A DNA stretch of 64,000 nucleotides, taken from Owenia fusiformis. Lineage: Eukaryota > Annelida > Polychaeta > Sabellida > Oweniidae. This document shows positions 63,986-64,000 of this stretch, piece by piece. The notes below the pieces were generated by a model. That model did no database searches. It saw only the letters and a list, made by a program, of their open reading frames with translations, and was not told where the DNA came from. Both the position numbers and the translations under genes were made by a program. Where the stretch lies: positions 28,525,375 through 28,589,374 of the forward strand of contig CAIIXF020000005.1 of assembly GCA_903813345.2 (NCBI GenBank), given 5' to 3'. The stretch's first letter is position 1. Each line of letters opens with the position of its first letter.

Positions 63986-64000
63986 CTATGACTAGATGAC

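Larger units (their letters stand above)
60342..64000. other. intron sequence upstream of KDM3 exon A
   Basis: No coding exon was recognised in these 3.7 kb. An inverted pair of repeats lies at 61135-61245 and 63876-63985. The remaining KDM3 5' exons must be upstream of the window. Confidence 0.55.

Noticed and set aside
1-64000. tRNA, rRNA, CRISPR or bacterial operon features
   Set aside because: None seen; the window is intron-rich animal DNA with no such signals.

Overview
The window is animal nuclear DNA. It is AT-rich and intron-dense, with canonical GT-AG splicing and many decayed transposons and satellites. The repeat types (gacggacg arrays tied to an approx. 145-bp satellite, an ISL2EU-like transposon, a mariner relic) and the protein sequence suggest an invertebrate, most likely a lophotrochozoan such as a mollusc. 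That placement is inference; no species marker is visible.

One gene dominates. On the minus strand, 19 coding exons between 60341 and 2035 join with continuous reading phase into 8,289 nt (2,762 codons before the stop, as counted by hand). They encode a KDM3-family (JMJD1/JHDM2) histone H3K9 demethylase, closest in layout to the long JMJD1C/KDM3B type. The 5' exons (start codon and promoter) lie beyond base 64000. From N to C terminus the visible part has: a conserved N-terminal region (60.3-50.9 kb); a long low-complexity and basic region (35.5 kb and 22-20 kb); a highly charged Arg/Glu helix (20.0 and 16.3 kb); a large Ser/Thr/Pro/Gln-rich exon (13.8-11.2 kb); the KDM3 cysteine/zinc-finger region (10.9-9.3 kb); an LRDLL motif (5.0 kb); and the JmjC domain with its iron ligands (4.1-2.8 kb). 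The stop codon is at 2035-2037.

The introns, two of them 13.6 and 15.3 kb, hold everything else. The 13.6-kb intron carries a decayed ISL2EU/IS4EU-like DDE transposase (24.5-26.2 kb, plus strand) beside a divergent intact ORF for a P2X7 intracellular (ballast) domain protein (23.0-23.7 kb, minus strand); together they look like a two-gene transposon. The 15.3-kb intron carries a 3.1-kb palindromic element (36.9-40.0 kb). Its inverted arms duplicate the C-terminal half of a multicopy PIN-like/CXC-cysteine protein gene. A LINE reverse-transcriptase scrap sits at 35.9 kb and a mariner relic at 2.3-2.8 kb. Hairpin-type MITE candidates lie at 7.2, 30.7, 59.7 and 60.1 kb. Tandem repeats lie at 17.9-18.5 kb, 54.1-55.25 kb and 55.65-55.9 kb.

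The least expected signal is a dispersed sequence of about 30 bp. CGTCTGC-type sequence sits 13 bases (14 in one copy) before GATGCATTATGGG at five places, all in the same orientation, and a sixth bare core lies in a coding exon. Its reverse complement fits the published Staf/ZNF143 binding consensus.
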